Of a stretch of 64,000 bases of DNA, positions 46,260 through 60,224 are shown piece by piece. The notes under the pieces were generated by a model, which made no database searches, was not told the DNA's origin, and saw nothing but the letters and a program-made list of their open reading frames with translations. Both the position numbers and the translations under genes were made by a program. The DNA comes from Glossina fuscipes (lineage: Eukaryota; Arthropoda; Insecta; Diptera; Glossinidae), in the NCBI RefSeq assembly GCF_014805625.2, contig NW_023998471.1, positions 1,342,875-1,406,874 of the forward strand. The letters run 5' to 3'. Every line of letters starts with the position of its first letter. Position 1 is the first letter of the stretch.

Positions 46260-49200
46260 ATGAATTTCTTAAAGGCAAACATTTATGCATCTTCCAGAAT
46301 GTATTTCACACTTGAAGTAGGTGTGATTCTGATAATCTGCTCCAGTCTTGCAGTCTTCGCTCAGTTTGAGAACAAAAAAGGTACCGATCTCAACTATATA
46401 CCCTATGGTGAATTCATGGAAAAAGATAGTCCCGATATCAATTATCGGTTGCCAGATGATCTAAGACCAGATCATTACGATATCAATTTACGACCTTATC
46501 TATTGGAATCGGATAAAGAAAACCGTTTCACATTTGATGGCGAAGTCTTTATTAATATAACTGTTCTTAAGCGAACAAATAAAATTGTCTTACATAGCAA
46601 AAACTTGAAGTTTTCTAAAAGTGAATATTGTGAAGACATTAACAAGCCACTGAACTGTACCAGTTTCGTGGAGGCTGATCCCGACAATAAAACCGACATT
46701 GTTACATACATTTTAAACAAAGAATTGCAAGTTAATAGTGTTTACATTTTACATTTTAAGTATAAGGGTTCAATGGATAACGATATGCATGGATTTTATC
46801 GTAGCTCATATACTAATTCCAAAAATGAAACCGAGTAAGTTTTAGACTTTTTTTAAGAGGCGTCCTGTTAATAGTTAAATATATCTTATTCAAACAACAT
46901 TGATTTAGATGGCTTGGTACAACACAATTTCAAACCAATCATGCGCGACGCGCTTTTCCAAGTTTCGATGAACCCAAATTTAAGTCAACTTTCAAAGTTA
47001 CTATTACCCGTCACAAAAGCATGAAAACCGCCAGTAACACGAATATGCTGAGAGCATCTAATGTTGGGTAAGGCACTTCTGAAGGAACTTTTCCTGATAA
47101 CTGCGTCCGAGAAATTATTTTCCTTTACTTTTTCCCAGAGATTATTACGAGGATGAATACGAGACAACTCCAATAATGTCTACCTATTTGCTAGCGTTCA
47201 TAGTGTCTAGGTTTACTGAACGTACCGATGATAACGGGTCTTTCGGAATATTAGCAAGACCTGACTATTATGCGCAAACTGAATATAGTTTCGTTGTAGG
47301 GCAAGAAATTTTAGAAATATTGGATAAATATTTCGATTTGCCTTTTTACACTCTCGGCATTGATAAAATGCAAATGGCTGCTATTCCTGATTTTTCTGCC
47401 GGCGCCATGGAAAACTGGGGTCTCTTAACCTACAGGGAGAGATTGCTTTTGTATACAGAGGAGGGTACGACATTACATGTTAAACAACAGATCGCTGCTG
47501 TTATAGCTCATGAACAGGCCCATCAATGGTTTGGTAACTTAGTGACTTGCGACTGGTGGAGTTATGCTTGGTTAAACGAAGGTTTTGCCCGATATTTCCA
47601 GTACTTTGCAACAGATAAAGTGAATTATACAAATTTCATTCTACTCGCCATGAGACACTTATAATTTCTAAACATTATCAGGTTGAGGAAGAATTTGAAT
47701 TAGATAAGCAATTCGTAACGGAACAAATCCAATCAGTTATGGTTAAGGACTCTATGAATGACACAAATCCTTTGTCTGATGAAAATACCAACACGCCCTC
47801 AGATTTAAATCGTATGTTTAATTCCATCAGCTATAATAAGGGAGCGACGTTTATACGTACGGTTAGACACATTATGGGAGAAGAGAAATTCCAGAAATCA
47901 TTGCAAGACTATCTTAAAACATAGTAAGTAAGAGACTTTTATTTTCTCTACTATATTATCTTATTTATTTATTATATTTATAGTCGGTATCAAAATACTA
48001 TACCTCAAAATTTATTTGATACTTGGAAAAAGTATATGGATGATGAGGAGGCTGATGATTTCTTCTTGAAATTTACAACACAAGTCGGTTATCCGGTTAT
48101 AACTTTTAATTTGACTTCTCCGAAAACGTTAGAGATAAGTCAGAAAAGATTTCTGTTGAAAGACAATGACGGTTCCGATCCAACCTTGCGTTATGTTGTT
48201 CCGATTACCTACACAACTGATAGCGAAAAAGATTTTAATAACACTCAACCCAAGTTCTTTATTCGGCCAGTAGATGCTAATAAAATCGTAGAATTAAATG
48301 ATAACGTTTCTTGGGTTATTGGTAACATCCAAGTGACAGGCTATTATCGGATGAATTATGATGAGAAAACTTGGCATAAAATTCATCATGCACTCTTCGA
48401 AGATCACTGGAGTAATATACCCGATGTGAATCGGGCTCAAATTGTCGATGATCTCTTCAATTTGGCTCGATCTGGTACAATTAGTTATGACCTGGCTCTT
48501 GACGTATTAGAGTATTTAGAAACGGAAACCGATTATTTGCCTTGGTTTGCTGCTTTAAATGGTTACAGTTTTCTTGCTGTTCGCTTGGGCACAGATACGA
48601 GCAACTTTGCCTCGTATTTTCTGCATTTAAGCGATAGAGCTTATCGTAAGTTGGGTTTCGAGGAAAACCAGAACGATACAACTCTTGATATATACAATCG
48701 TGAACAAATCCTTAATTGGTCTTGCAAATATGGTAACAAAGAATGCATTGAGAAGATTAAAGGATATTTCGGCAAAGATTTAATTAGAAATCCAGTGCCA
48801 ATAAATATACGAGCCATCGTTTACTGTGCGGCCATGCGTGAAGGCGATAATCAAGATTTCGATAAACTTTTCGATAAATATTTGAGCGAAACTGCGGCTA
48901 CAGAGAAAACTTTAATTTTAAATTCGCTGGGCTGCGTTAAGGATAACGGGCTGGTCAACAGATATTTTGATGTAATTATGTCAAACGAAATCCGTCGTCA
49001 GGATAAATCAAGTGCGCTTGCCAGCCTTTACAATGAAAATAATGAAAATGTTGAAGTGGTCTTCGATTTAATAGATTCCAATTTGAATCAATTCGTAGCG
49101 GCGTGAGTTATAAGCGTTTTTTTTTTTTTGCGAATGTTAGTTTTGAAGTTACGTTTTGTTCTCTCCTTAGCATGGGTGGTTATTCGGCTGCTGCTACTTC

Positions 49201-49480
49201 TATAACCGGTATAGCATCCCGCTTTACTGAGAAATCGCAGGAGGAAAAGTTGAAAAACTTTAATGCAAGGCATAGAACAGAATTCGGCGATGCAGCCACC
49301 ACATTAGATATTGCTGAGAAAATAGTTGCCGAAAACTTGGAATGGGCGGAAAATAAATTAAATACCTTTAAGAATTACTTGGAAAGTCGGTCTAAAAGCA
49401 CCAGTACCAGGAATAGTGCAAATACAATAATTATCTATATATTAGGTGCTTTTGCGCTTATAGCACTGCTCAAAACGTAA
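46260..49480 (+). CDS. M1-family zinc aminopeptidase N, tandem paralogue 2, six exons
   Basis: Zinc exopeptidase, probably on gut microvilli. Exons: 46260-46834, 46909-47067, 47139-47619, 47682-47923, 47984-49102, 49171-49480; 2886 nt, 961 residues, in frame, introns 60-74 bp. Met1 is used; a second Met at 14 directly precedes the hydrophobic signal (YFTLEVGVILIICSSLAVFA). The catalytic set is complete: GAMEN at 333-337, HEQAH at 369-373, E392. The ERAP1-like domain follows. The C-terminus is a hydrophobic tail after a Ser-rich spacer (NTIIIYILGAFALIALLKT), a good GPI-anchor signal. Several N-x-T/S sites lie in exon 1. AATAAA overlaps the stop codon (49479-49484). Exons 2 and 3 have exactly the lengths (159 and 481 nt) and phases of those in the neighbour at 32201, so the two arose by tandem duplication. 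Confidence 0.95.
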
Positions 49481-51860
49481 TAAAATTGTAAGACTTTAAA
49501 TCTAAGAATCACTGAAAATTTTAAAACGGTATTTTTAACCGCAAGTAAGTAAGAGCGCATCACGAGCTACTGTTCAAGCGATCGTATCTTATCTTGGATC
49601 TTATGCAAACAAAAATATTCCACAAAAATATGTACGACCATGTGAACGATAACTATCCCACATTTCTGAAGAGTACCTATTTCTTCCAAATGAAAAACTC
49701 GTCGTGACACTTTTATATATTGTATACTATTATGCGTAAAATGAATCATATCCTCAAAAGTTGCTATTTTTCTATGCTATATTTCTCGAGCACAAGTATG
49801 TGCCATAATTTGTTCATTTAGAAATTGATATTTGCAATGGATACCTTCCTTAATTTCACCTTCATCTTTTTGCTAGAAATTTTCGTTATTTCTTTTATAA
49901 AAAATGATTATCCCGCAGAAAGAATGTTCACAGAATCAACATAATTAGGGTAATACCTATCGGAGACCTTTAAAAGCTGCATATACATGCTGTAAAATAT
50001 CAAAATATTCATGAAAGATTTTATAAAATACTTATATTTTATATGCTGCCGTTCTCGGTATCCATGTACCATTAATATTTTTGTTGCTTTTTTTTTGTCA
50101 CATTCATATCAACAAGCTTTCACTCTTTATGTAAAAAGGAGAGGCTCTCTTACTTTCCGGTACTTAAATACTTAATTTCTTGAATTTAATATACACTGAG
50201 AAATATTTGATATAGGAAATTAAATTTGAAAGTTCGTAAAAGTGAAGAGAAAAAATGTCCTGCTGTTGAATGAGATAAGCTTGTAAGCTTTAGAAGAATA
50301 AAAGTAACGACTTTGTTATAAGACCTTGTCTTGAAGTTGAGCCGCAGCTATACCGGGATTGATATGGTCCGCTTAAACTATTCTCCTTGAGGCATCTTTT
50401 CAACACTTGTTCTTCAATTAGATATCTACAATAAACAAAACTTTATAAGAGCTTAGCTTCTCGTTGTCTTGGCTACCATCTACTTACAATCCGTTTTTAA
50501 GTTCTCCAATTTTTCTATCCCAAAGCTCTCAAATTTTTTGTCATTTTTTCGTGTCCTCTTTTGTCAACATGAACATGGTTATTACGATGATTTCATGGCC
50601 CTTTCATCCATTTCCGAAAGGCGGTTCTTTAAACCCTTGATCTAGTAACTATTAACCGTAATTATAAATACAGCAAATTGTTGTTGGGGAAAATTTCGAC
50701 ATATGATTCTTTTTATAATACTTTAAAAATCGTACTCGGTTTCTCAATTTGCCCGAACCTAAACCACAATAATATGCCATAGTTACCGTAGTAAGTTAAA
50801 GTTCCCATACTTTAATGACCTTCTGGTTAAGCAGGGTTCTCAACTTATTATTACCGTTCGATCAATTCAGAAAATATGAATGGCGACAAGTAAGGAAGTT
50901 CGATTTGCCTCAAAAAGAATTTTATGTCCAAGTTATTAATAAGTGAATGCCCAATTAAATAAATCTTTGCTTTCGCCGTGACCAACCACTCAGGCTATGT
51001 CCTTAACACATTCAAGTATGGAGCTGTCCTGGAAGCACTATAGGTACAAAGAATGAAGAGGGGAGAGCAATGTTTGTATATGTTCATATTTGAGGCGCTT
51101 TAGCAGTAACTAAAGAAATTTTGTCCGGATCGCGCCCAACTTCAAATCAAAACCGCGCTGGCTAAATGTTATAGCTTTCTATCGCAATGAGAGCTTCTGT
51201 TTTAGAGAATCCTTGGGCAGAAAAACTAGCATGGATAAATCGATTAAAAGTTCTTACACTGACTTATGGCGTTTGTTTTCCATTTCGTGTTACAAACGGA
51301 ATACAGGACCTGCTAGATCTCCATCGCCTGTAGGAGGGTGCAAAAGTACATTTGTTCTGAATTGCAAGCTTCGAAGACTTGAAGCACTATGTATATATCA
51401 ATAGTGAATAATTTAAGCACAGCGGGTTCAATGTAATACACTCCAATGTAATGTTATTTCTTCATGTGCATTTATGCGTTGTTTAGTACTTGTAGTGTGT
51501 TTAATGTAAAAGCACTTTAGAGAAAACAAAAAAAAAAACAACCAACAAACTACACAGTCAGTCAAGTTCGTCTATTTTGTGCCCTATGTTGCACAGCTTT
51601 TTTTTATGGTAGACTTTCTTCGATTCAACGCCAGGCCTACTAAAGCAAATATGTCGTCAGAACACAAATTTAAAGCTTATGCGTCCGTCCAAACTAATAA
51701 GGTTAGGTCTGCAAGAACGGATAACTTAAAGAAAACTCACAGCACTGACATACTCGCTGTTATGACTCATTAACTGTACTAACTTACGCAAAACGTACCT
51801 TATAGTTGTTATACATTAACTTGTGTAAATTCTGCCAGTCCAGTACGCCAGTATATGAAC
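49481..51860. other. intergenic, aminopeptidase 2 to burs
   Basis: No recognisable gene. Open frames at 51213-51404 and 51579-51773 lack domains. It should include the aminopeptidase 2 3' end and the upstream control region of burs. Confidence 0.5.
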
Positions 51861-51861
51861 A

Positions 51862-51869
51862 TATAAAAG
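51862..51869 (+). promoter_or_regulatory. TATA box of burs
   Basis: TATAAAAG in the context catataaaagg, 71 bp upstream of the burs start codon; transcription would start near 51890-51895. It is the best TATA match near any start in the window. Confidence 0.5.
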
Positions 51870-51939
51870 GTTTAGATATTAAACGAAAATTTTTCTTAAG
51901 ACGTTTGTAAGTGTTGACGAGTGACAAACATTTCGCTAA

Positions 51940-53136
51940 ATGTTCTTTAAGCTTGAGAACACAAAATGCATATTATTTTGGAATTTGGTGTTTTTCTTCT
52001 TTATGGCACGAGGAATAAAGAATAAGGTGAAGGCTGAAAATGCCGTTCTTTCTGATGAAAATGGTGAGCTAATGAAACGAAAAAAAAACAAGATAATATT
52101 ATTTTTTATTAACTTATCGATTTGCCGAGCTCTCCAATAATTGGCTAATTAAGTTTCAATTTAAAGTACCGTAACGACATCTTATTGAGATTTGCTAAAA
52201 AATGTATAAAGAGCGGATACGAAACTAGTTAGGCTATTAATTGCATTAGTAGTAGCAATATGATAATTATTTCCAAATCGCGATTCCCTCCCTTTTTTTG
52301 GATTTAAATTCGAATCCCCGGTAAATATTTTAGCCGGGTTAGCTAGCATTTATTGTACGTAGAAGGATAGGATTCCGGATGAAAGAGTTTATTTAGAATT
52401 ATATTTAAAAGATACTTTTAAATATATATTATATGTATTTACTGCAGGGCACATAGTAAACCTGCCAATACCGTAAAGTAGACGGAATCTATATAGATAT
52501 TCCTCGATTACAGTCAACTATGTGTAAGTCTGGCAGTTACTGATTTAAATATGGGTGCATATACAACTTAAACTTTTAATTCAATCAAAGCATTGATCGA
52601 CTGTGACATTGTATAACGGTTTTTATGTTTCGCGTCAAGGCAGATGTAAGTTTCTTATTAATTTTTTATTGCAGATGTTTCTCATATTGGAGATGATTGT
52701 CAGGTAACACCAGTGATTCATGTTCTTCAATATCCCGGATGTGTTCCTAAGCCTATACCATCTTTTGCTTGTGTAGGCCGCTGCGCTAGCTACATACAGG
52801 TCTCATTTTCTTACAGCAAATATTAAGTATTTAATGAAAATTCCCGTATTTGCATTCAAATGCCAATAGGTGTCTGGGAGTAAAATATGGCAAATGGAAC
52901 GATCATGCATGTGTTGTCAAGAATCGGGTGAACGCGAGGCAGCCGTCTCTCTATTCTGCCCAAAAGCGAAGCATGGAGAACGAAAATTCAAGAAAGTGCT
53001 TACAAAAGCGCCTTTGGAATGCATGTGTCGTCCTTGCACTTCTATCGAAGAATCAGGAATCGTACCACAAGAAATTGCTGGTTACTCGGACGAAGGGCCT
53101 TTAAACAATCACTTTCGTCGCATTGCCTTACAATAA
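51940..53136 (+). CDS. burs: bursicon alpha subunit (cystine-knot hormone), three exons
   Basis: Secreted neurohormone subunit that pairs with bursicon beta and activates the receptor Rickets (LGR2), driving cuticle tanning and wing expansion after eclosion. Exons: 51940-52063, 52675-52799, 52870-53136; 516 nt, 171 residues (Drosophila protein is about 173). Exon 1 supplies a signal peptide (hydrophobic ILFWNLVFFFFMA) and ends SDEN, which joins in phase to DVSHIGDDCQ; this phase match and donor G|GTGAGC fix a poorly conserved first exon. The mature part carries 11 cysteines, including PGCVP, GRCAS, CMCC and ECMCRPC, the cystine-knot pattern. The C-terminus NNHFRRIALQ is as in other flies. The last intron is only 70 bp. 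AATAAA overlaps the stop. Exon 1 assignment is somewhat less certain than exons 2-3. Confidence 0.95.
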
Positions 53137-54575
53137 AAAATTAACTTTTTAATATACGTAAATTATTCTCTAAAAGAACTTAATTAAATTAATTTTTAAA
53201 AATCCAAAAACGGGTTTTTTTAGCCAAAATTTGCTTTTCAACAAACTTCTTTCTTTTTTTTTTGCCGATTGATTGTTTCAACATTAATTCCAAAAGCGTT
53301 AGGCTGAGTAAATTTAGAAACAAATTTAGAAAGGTGTTTTAAAATAATTGTTTATTTTCCAAAATTTAAAACTACATTGCAATTTAATTTCAACGACAAT
53401 TATAAAGATAAATTTTGCACTAATATTTTATTTGATCCCTACTTTCGCTATAAGTGAAATTAAGTTTACTTTCAGTTACTAAATGCTTTGAATAATATAG
53501 CTTCGTTGTAAATAAGCATATAAATATAAATAAATATAAATAGTTTAATCCATAAATAAGAATTTAAATTACATTTTCTCTTGCTTGCTGTTAAATTTTG
53601 CTTGCTGATGTTAGATTTTACATTAAATTTCTTTTAGACAGTGTTGTTCTCTGTTGAAAGTCTGCTTCTTTCTATGAGAAGAAAATGTTGAGAGGAATTT
53701 CATTTATTCTCTAGTGTCAAATCTCTCTCTCTGCCCCCCTCTCTCTTAATCCAACTCTTATCATATAAGAAGTTTATTTAAAGGTGGTTGCATTTTTCCA
53801 ATCCCATTTGAGGTAATCATTACTATTAACTTTTTATTGAATTTGCGATGCGACAATATTGAGACATAGCGGTCAGGAAAAGTTTATGAGCAAGATTATT
53901 AAACAAGTGTTAATAAAATAGTTTCTTGAGTTTATTCTTTTCGAATAAAATCTCCAAAACTACGTAATTTTATACTATATAAAAAAAGTTACTAAATATA
54001 ATTTAATAACATTCAGCTTGCCCTGTTTTTTTTACCGTTATAATTTTTAATGTATTACAAAAAAAAAGAAGAATGCTCTTTTCAGTTCCAAGACTTCACA
54101 CGGTATTTATATTAAAGTGTTTCTGTAAGAGAATGAGAGAGAAAGAGAAATTAATTTTCGGACTAATATTCGCTCACACAATCAGCTGTTTCACCTGTTA
54201 GTGTTAAAGCTAAAAAGAAAAATTTTAAAAATAATTTGTTTAATTTGTCTTATTTATTACTCAAGCAAGCATTAGTTAATGTTTATTGAGCGGAAATAGT
54301 AACAAAATAAATTATTTTGTTGCCGTTCAACAGAGGACGCAAAAGTTCATACATGTATATACATAATAAATCAGTTCAAAGAAAGTCAAAAGCCAAATAA
54401 TAAAAGACAAAGAACGTGATGTGTTGTTCAATTTATTTTAATTATGAAAATTGCAAATCCGCGAAACTTTTAATAATTTTAAATTAAATACATCGTTTAA
54501 TTGCTGAAAACAAAAAAAATGTTCTAACTAACAAAGGATTCTCCGCAGATTAATGACGACCTGTAGACAGTTACA
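53137..54575. other. intergenic, burs to Invadolysin
   Basis: Very AT-rich; pyrimidine-rich stretch near 53720-53760. No coding sequence recognised. It should contain the burs 3' end and the Invadolysin promoter; no TATA box is evident. Confidence 0.5.
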
Positions 54576-57500
54576 ATGTACCCAAATGTACAACCGCGTC
54601 TCAAATATCCGCAAATATTTCAGCAATCTACTAAGAAAAGTCAAATATTGCGGTTACGGGCAATTTGGAGGACATCGATCACAGGATCGTGCAGAGTGCC
54701 TATAGCCGGCATAATTATGATGATAGTATTTGCAAATTTCAGTTATTTGGTACAAACGCACAATTGTCAACATTACTATCCTAAAGCTTCTGATGTAAGT
54801 TTATCATACGTGTATGCATGTATGTATGTATGTATTACATGCCTACGTTTCCTTGTTCAAATATTTAGCTGCAATTTCATCTTCAACATCTCTCAATAAC
54901 TTTCAGTTCGTAGCTTGACGATTATATCGACGGAATGAAATAAATAGTTGTAGGAATTGAAAAAAACTTGTCTCCAAGATATAATATCAGGCGCGCACAA
55001 TTGCGTACTTCTCGAACATATTTGTACATTTTTCTTTATGAATATATTTAATTAAAAATGCGCAATGTGTAATTGACTATTAATATGTATAGCACCTCGC
55101 AATAGCTCGACAAAGGCTTTATTTAGTTCATTTAGTCACAACAACTATCGCAATTATTAACAACATGAATTAAGTAAGGGGTGTGGAGGATGTTGTATAT
55201 ATATTCAGATTGAGAATTGATTTACTCTATGTTAAACCGCAAGACATAAACCTGTTTTTTCTTTTTTAATAAAAAATTCAAATATATTTTATAACTTTAA
55301 AGGTGAACTAAGTAATCTGTAAAGCAATGCACGATTGTCTTTCTTCATTACATACAAATCTGCATCTGTAGTACTTGTAGTATAGGTATTGTTTTATAAA
55401 GTCAATGAATTACAAAGAAAATTGTTGCGTCGAATATGTCACATGAAACTTTTGCATCTTATGTTGGCATAACCTTTTTTCAAAATTTTTGTGCTTTTTT
55501 TGTAAACATTTATGTATTTCCGGTTATTAGTAAATTAGAAAAAGTCGAAGTTTTGTTAAAAAACATTATTCCTTTTTTATGTCCAACTGCATAATTGAGC
55601 TTATTATAGCTTCCTAAAATTGATAACGGTTTGAAGGGTGTCGTAACAAAAATTTGTCGAATATCGCATTTTTTTTTTTTTTTAAGTTTCAATAATTAAT
55701 TCGCCATGTTTAACTTTTAATCGTTCCATTAAAACTGCAGTAGTGACTATAAAGCTTCTTTAAAAAAATGAAAGTACGTCTTATTAAGTCGAAAAATAAG
55801 TAAAATTTACCCCTATGCCAACGTTTAATAGGCGAGAAAAGAAACCGTACCTCTTTTTATTTCGTAGAGAACGGCTTTAAAGACACTTTAGGCCTAAGTT
55901 AGGAATTGCTCAGGGCAAAGTCCAAAAATCAGTCAAATCACACATACATACAAAGGGGAATTGTCTAATATCGTCTTATTAATAATAATAATATGAAATG
56001 AAAAATTAAATAAATAAAATGACGTCTCCTATTAGTGCTACAAAAAATCCTTCCATAAATACATCTATTGACAATTTCTCTATTCTTAACCTTACGCTTT
56101 TATGAATACTGTCATCAATTTTAGCAGCAAGTGGGCTTTGGCGGTGATCTATATAAATAGGAGGATTGTTTAAAATCTCAATTCTCTCTGTCAAAAAAAA
56201 TGGCTCACATTTTATGAGAAACACCAAGTTAAAGTCAATATATCATTGATATGATAAATGATGCAAATCTCCTGCTTTACCTTATAAAGCATTTATGGTT
56301 ATTTAAAGATTTGTACATTATACGCCACTAAAACGATTGCCCTCATTATTTTGTTAGGAAAACTGACTTTTTAATTAAACATTAAAATGATTATTAAAAC
56401 CAAAAATGGGACAACAAATTAATTGAATGAAAGTTTACAAAGAAAATCTACACCATCCCATATGTTACTCAATTAGAGAAGCGAGCAATTGCGATTGCAT
56501 TAATTTAACGTATTTGTGTGAACACATATAAGTAAAAGTCCATAGAAAAGAAAAGATTTTCACAATTTTCAATATGTATAACTGAAAATTTTCAAAGCAT
56601 TCAAAGAGACTCAATAGAGAAGCAATAAGTTTGACATTGAAAGTAGGCGCTAAGCGAAAGACTTTAGTGTGCACTTTACAAACTTTAGATTTACCAACTG
56701 ATATCAGTTTAGGTATATGCACATAGACAGATGTACATACATGTTATCGAAATTGGAGACCAATCAGAGCAATTCATTTAGTGCAACACTTAAGTAAAAT
56801 AGGCCTTCATTTCATGGTCCATGGTACCGGACATCTTCACTGCAGGTCTTTCCTCGTATTTGCAGCTTTTTTCGCCAGTAATTTCATTGAAAACATAAAT
56901 ATGGAGAAAATGTTTTTATTTGATATATTTATTCATTGCAACATTGATCGGATCTAAGAAAGACTTCAGCATTATTGAATTAAACTAATCCATCACTGAA
57001 TATCATTGACGTCGGATAAGTTATCGCTCTTTTTTTAAATGGATCCTTTACAAAAACGATGTAGGAAAGGTTGGGAAGTGTATAAGTTGTAGATAACATA
57101 AAACTCGCCCTCAGTCGAATAACATATTTCCTTCTCCTCTTTTTTTTTGACGAAATTTCAAATATTAATCTAAAACAAGTATTTTTAGGTTATTCACGGT
57201 GTTCAGACACAGACTATTCATGTTCCGACGAAAGATGGTAACAATGCATTTAGTAATTCAAGGGAGAAACGAAGCATAGTGGAGAAGCCGTTGCGGATTT
57301 CATTATTCTATGACGAATCGGTTCTAAGGTAAGATATTCTAAAAGTAAACGAAAGTGTTGTTAACTAACAACGAAGAGAATATATTTGTTAAAAACCTCT
57401 TTTATATAATATATAATATATATTCACAACATCTTTGTATTTGATTATGCGTTACTTTAAAAATTCAAGTGAAAGTGTCAATTACAAGATTATACAAGAC

Positions 57501-60143
57501 AATAGACAGTGTTTAGAAGTTATTGGCAGCATATGTGTAGATCAAAGCATCCACAAATGTGTTATTATTAATATTTTTTTTTATTCTTTACAGTTTGGAT
57601 ACCAGTAAATTTATTCTTATAAACGTAAGTATTTATAAGTCTCACAGTTAACCGCATAATCGGAGACACACAATTCCTTTTCTTCTAGGAAACTGTGCTA
57701 CCGGAAGCTTTACAATTTTGGGCGAAAGCATTAATGGTGCAGCAGATAAAGGGACCTATTCGGCTTAACAGGTAACATTGAAACAACAAAGTAAGTTCTC
57801 ATTTAAAATGAGTGCTTTTTAGAATTAAAAGGAATCTGTCGCTTTGGGGCAGCTTTAACATCATCCATTTAAACTTGGTTTGCGGTTTAAGATAATAGTA
57901 ACATATCAATCTATTATAATTTTCCAATAAAATGCAGGCTAACGATTAGATTAAATTAACTGCGCAGCTCAAGCTCATCACATATCTATATATATATATA
58001 TATATATTTAGATTACCGTTTTTGATATATACACTATTGTGCTTTCTTTGGAAAAAATTTTATGCGCTTTGCCTATCTTAAAATTTTGAAATTAATTAGT
58101 GACCCCAAGCAAATCTAAGTAGATGTGGAGATTAACTCTTGATGGGATATGCGCTTTACTTCTTGATTAAAGAGAAAAAAAGCTTGAAGACATTACTAGC
58201 ATTAGTCTCAATAAACTTTAGAAATCCCCAAATATCCCTAGTGAAAACTATTGAGTTTGAGGCGAAATCTAACATACTTCCTTAGAAAATATTTCCTTCT
58301 TTCTGTGAATATAATAAACAGTGGGTTTAATAATTTTTCGAAGTATCTAAATTATTTTTTTTTCTTATTCTCGTAGAAAATGTAATAGTACTCAGGTATT
58401 TGTGAAAGGCGGTCTAACGCACTGTATAGACAATTGTAAAGCCGTGACCATGTGCGGCGAAGTTGAAGTTCCTTATGAACATCTAGATGTAAGTAAAAAT
58501 ACTTTTTTAAATTGGTTTCGTTTTATTCAACTTTCAAAGAATATTTTCAACATTCTGTACTAGTTAGTTAAATTCAATGTTTCATAGATCAATAGATTTT
58601 TAACCTTTTGCATTTATAATGAACTAAAGTATTATCACTATTGTTTTACTTTTATTCATTGTCAACAGATATGTCGTGTATGCAACGCATCTGGTCAAAA
58701 TTGTCGAATTGATAATAGTACAGAGGCAGGCGAAGGAATTCAAAATTCTGATTTCATATTCTATGTATCGGCCCGGCAAACCGAACGTTGTCATAAGGGA
58801 CTCACAGTAGCATACGCCGCTCATTGCCAGCAAGAAGCTACTTTGGATCGGCCAATAGCAGGTCATGCAAATTTATGTCCGGATAGTATAAGCACTAAAC
58901 CGCAAGAGCTGCAGACACTTATATCGACAGTGAAGCACGAAATTTTACATGCATTAGGTTTTTCAGTTAGTTTATATGCGTTTTTTCGTGATGCTAAAGG
59001 AAAGCCTAGAACACCTCGTAAGCCCGATACTGGCAAACCTCACTTAAATGAAAAGTAAGTAAGTTAGTTAAAGCATTCGAGAATTTTTATTGCATCTTCA
59101 AATGTTTATTAAAAGGCTGCAAATTCATCAATGGAGCAATAATACTATTCGCAAAGTTATTAGAGAAAATTGGTCAGTGAGGGGAGGCCATGTACGCAGA
59201 GAAATCGATATGATGGTAACGCCTAAAGTCGTGGAGGAGGTTCGTAAACATTTTAACTGTGATAAGTTGGAGGGGGCCGAATTAGAAGATCAAGGAGGTG
59301 AGGGCACTGCCTTAACACATTGGGAGAAACGCATTTTAGAAGTAAATATAGGAAATTATTGCCCCTTTATCAGAAATATATAATTATTATTTATTCTCAG
59401 AATGAAGCCATGACGGGAACGCATACACAATCACCTATATTCTCACATATAACGTTGGCACTAATGGAAGATTCCGGTTGGTATAAACCAAATTATAGCA
59501 TGGCTAATTCGTTATCATGGGGTAAAGGGCTGGGTTGCAATTTTGTCATGCGCAGCTGTAAAGACTGGATTCAACTGAACAATGCAAAGTAAGTCCAATC
59601 AATGAAAATATAAATTCAATTTCCGAAACATCTAACAGAGTAATAATAAGAGGTAACTTTTGCTATTTTAAAACTAAAAGATTAAACTTTTTACATCTGC
59701 TACAATGGTTGCAGTAGTTATGTTCATTATATTTACCAACAATTAACTACAAAACTCTTTAAAGCCAGCTTTGCATTTTTACCTTTACAGAGGACACAGT
59801 ATACATCCATTTTGTTCGAAAGTCAAACAGGAACCTTTACAGACCGAATGTACAAATGACCGCACTTCCGTAGCATTGTGTAATTTAATTCGACATGAGA
59901 CAGAGCTACCGTCGAAATATCAGGTAAGTTAAAATACCTTATGGCCGAAAGCTAAAGATAATATCGCAACATTTCAATTTAAGAATTTCGACAGCATCAA
60001 CGACATTAAAGAAGGTGATGAAGGTTATTATGGCGGATCGGTATCCCTGGCTGATCATTGTCCTTATATTCAGGAGTTCACTTGGCGCAACAAAAATATA
60101 ATTGTTAGAGGTTCACATTGTAATTTTGTCGAAAATAATCCAA
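54576..60143 (+). CDS. Invadolysin: Invadolysin (leishmanolysin-like M8 metalloprotease), 5' ten exons, continues past the window
   Basis: Zinc metalloprotease related to GP63; in Drosophila it is linked to chromosome behaviour, cell migration and lipid droplets. Exons: 54576-54794, 57189-57328, 57594-57624, 57689-57771, 58377-58488, 58669-59054, 59116-59341, 59401-59588, 59791-59923, 59984-60143; 559 codons plus one base, all in frame. A hydrophobic anchor lies at about residues 44-60 ([18 protein letters not shown]). The zinc motif HEILH is at 285-289, with the third ligand H392 in THWEKRIL, followed by [12 protein letters not shown]. Cys-rich segments match M8 proteins. Exon 3 is a 31-nt microexon. 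Drosophila Invadolysin is about 680 residues, so roughly 120 residues are missing; no further exon is recognisable to 64000, so the next intron exceeds 3.8 kb and holds repeats and a LINE. Confidence 0.94.
54795..57188 (+). other. first intron of Invadolysin
   Basis: 2394 bp, GTAAGT donor and TTTTTAG acceptor. No gene or element recognised within; small open frames (55510-55692, 56006-56227, 56465-56722, minus) are featureless. Confidence 0.75.
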
Positions 60144-60224
60144 GTAAGTTTTTAGAAAATCTCTTTGTATTCTTAAGAGGTTATATCAATTTGTGATGTG
60201 TTTTGCGCTGATTAAACCCACCAT

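Noticed and set aside
52290..52400. Another SINE head (aattcgaatccccgg) inside the first burs intron
   Set aside because: Only a B-box-like motif is present, with no A box, tail or second copy seen.
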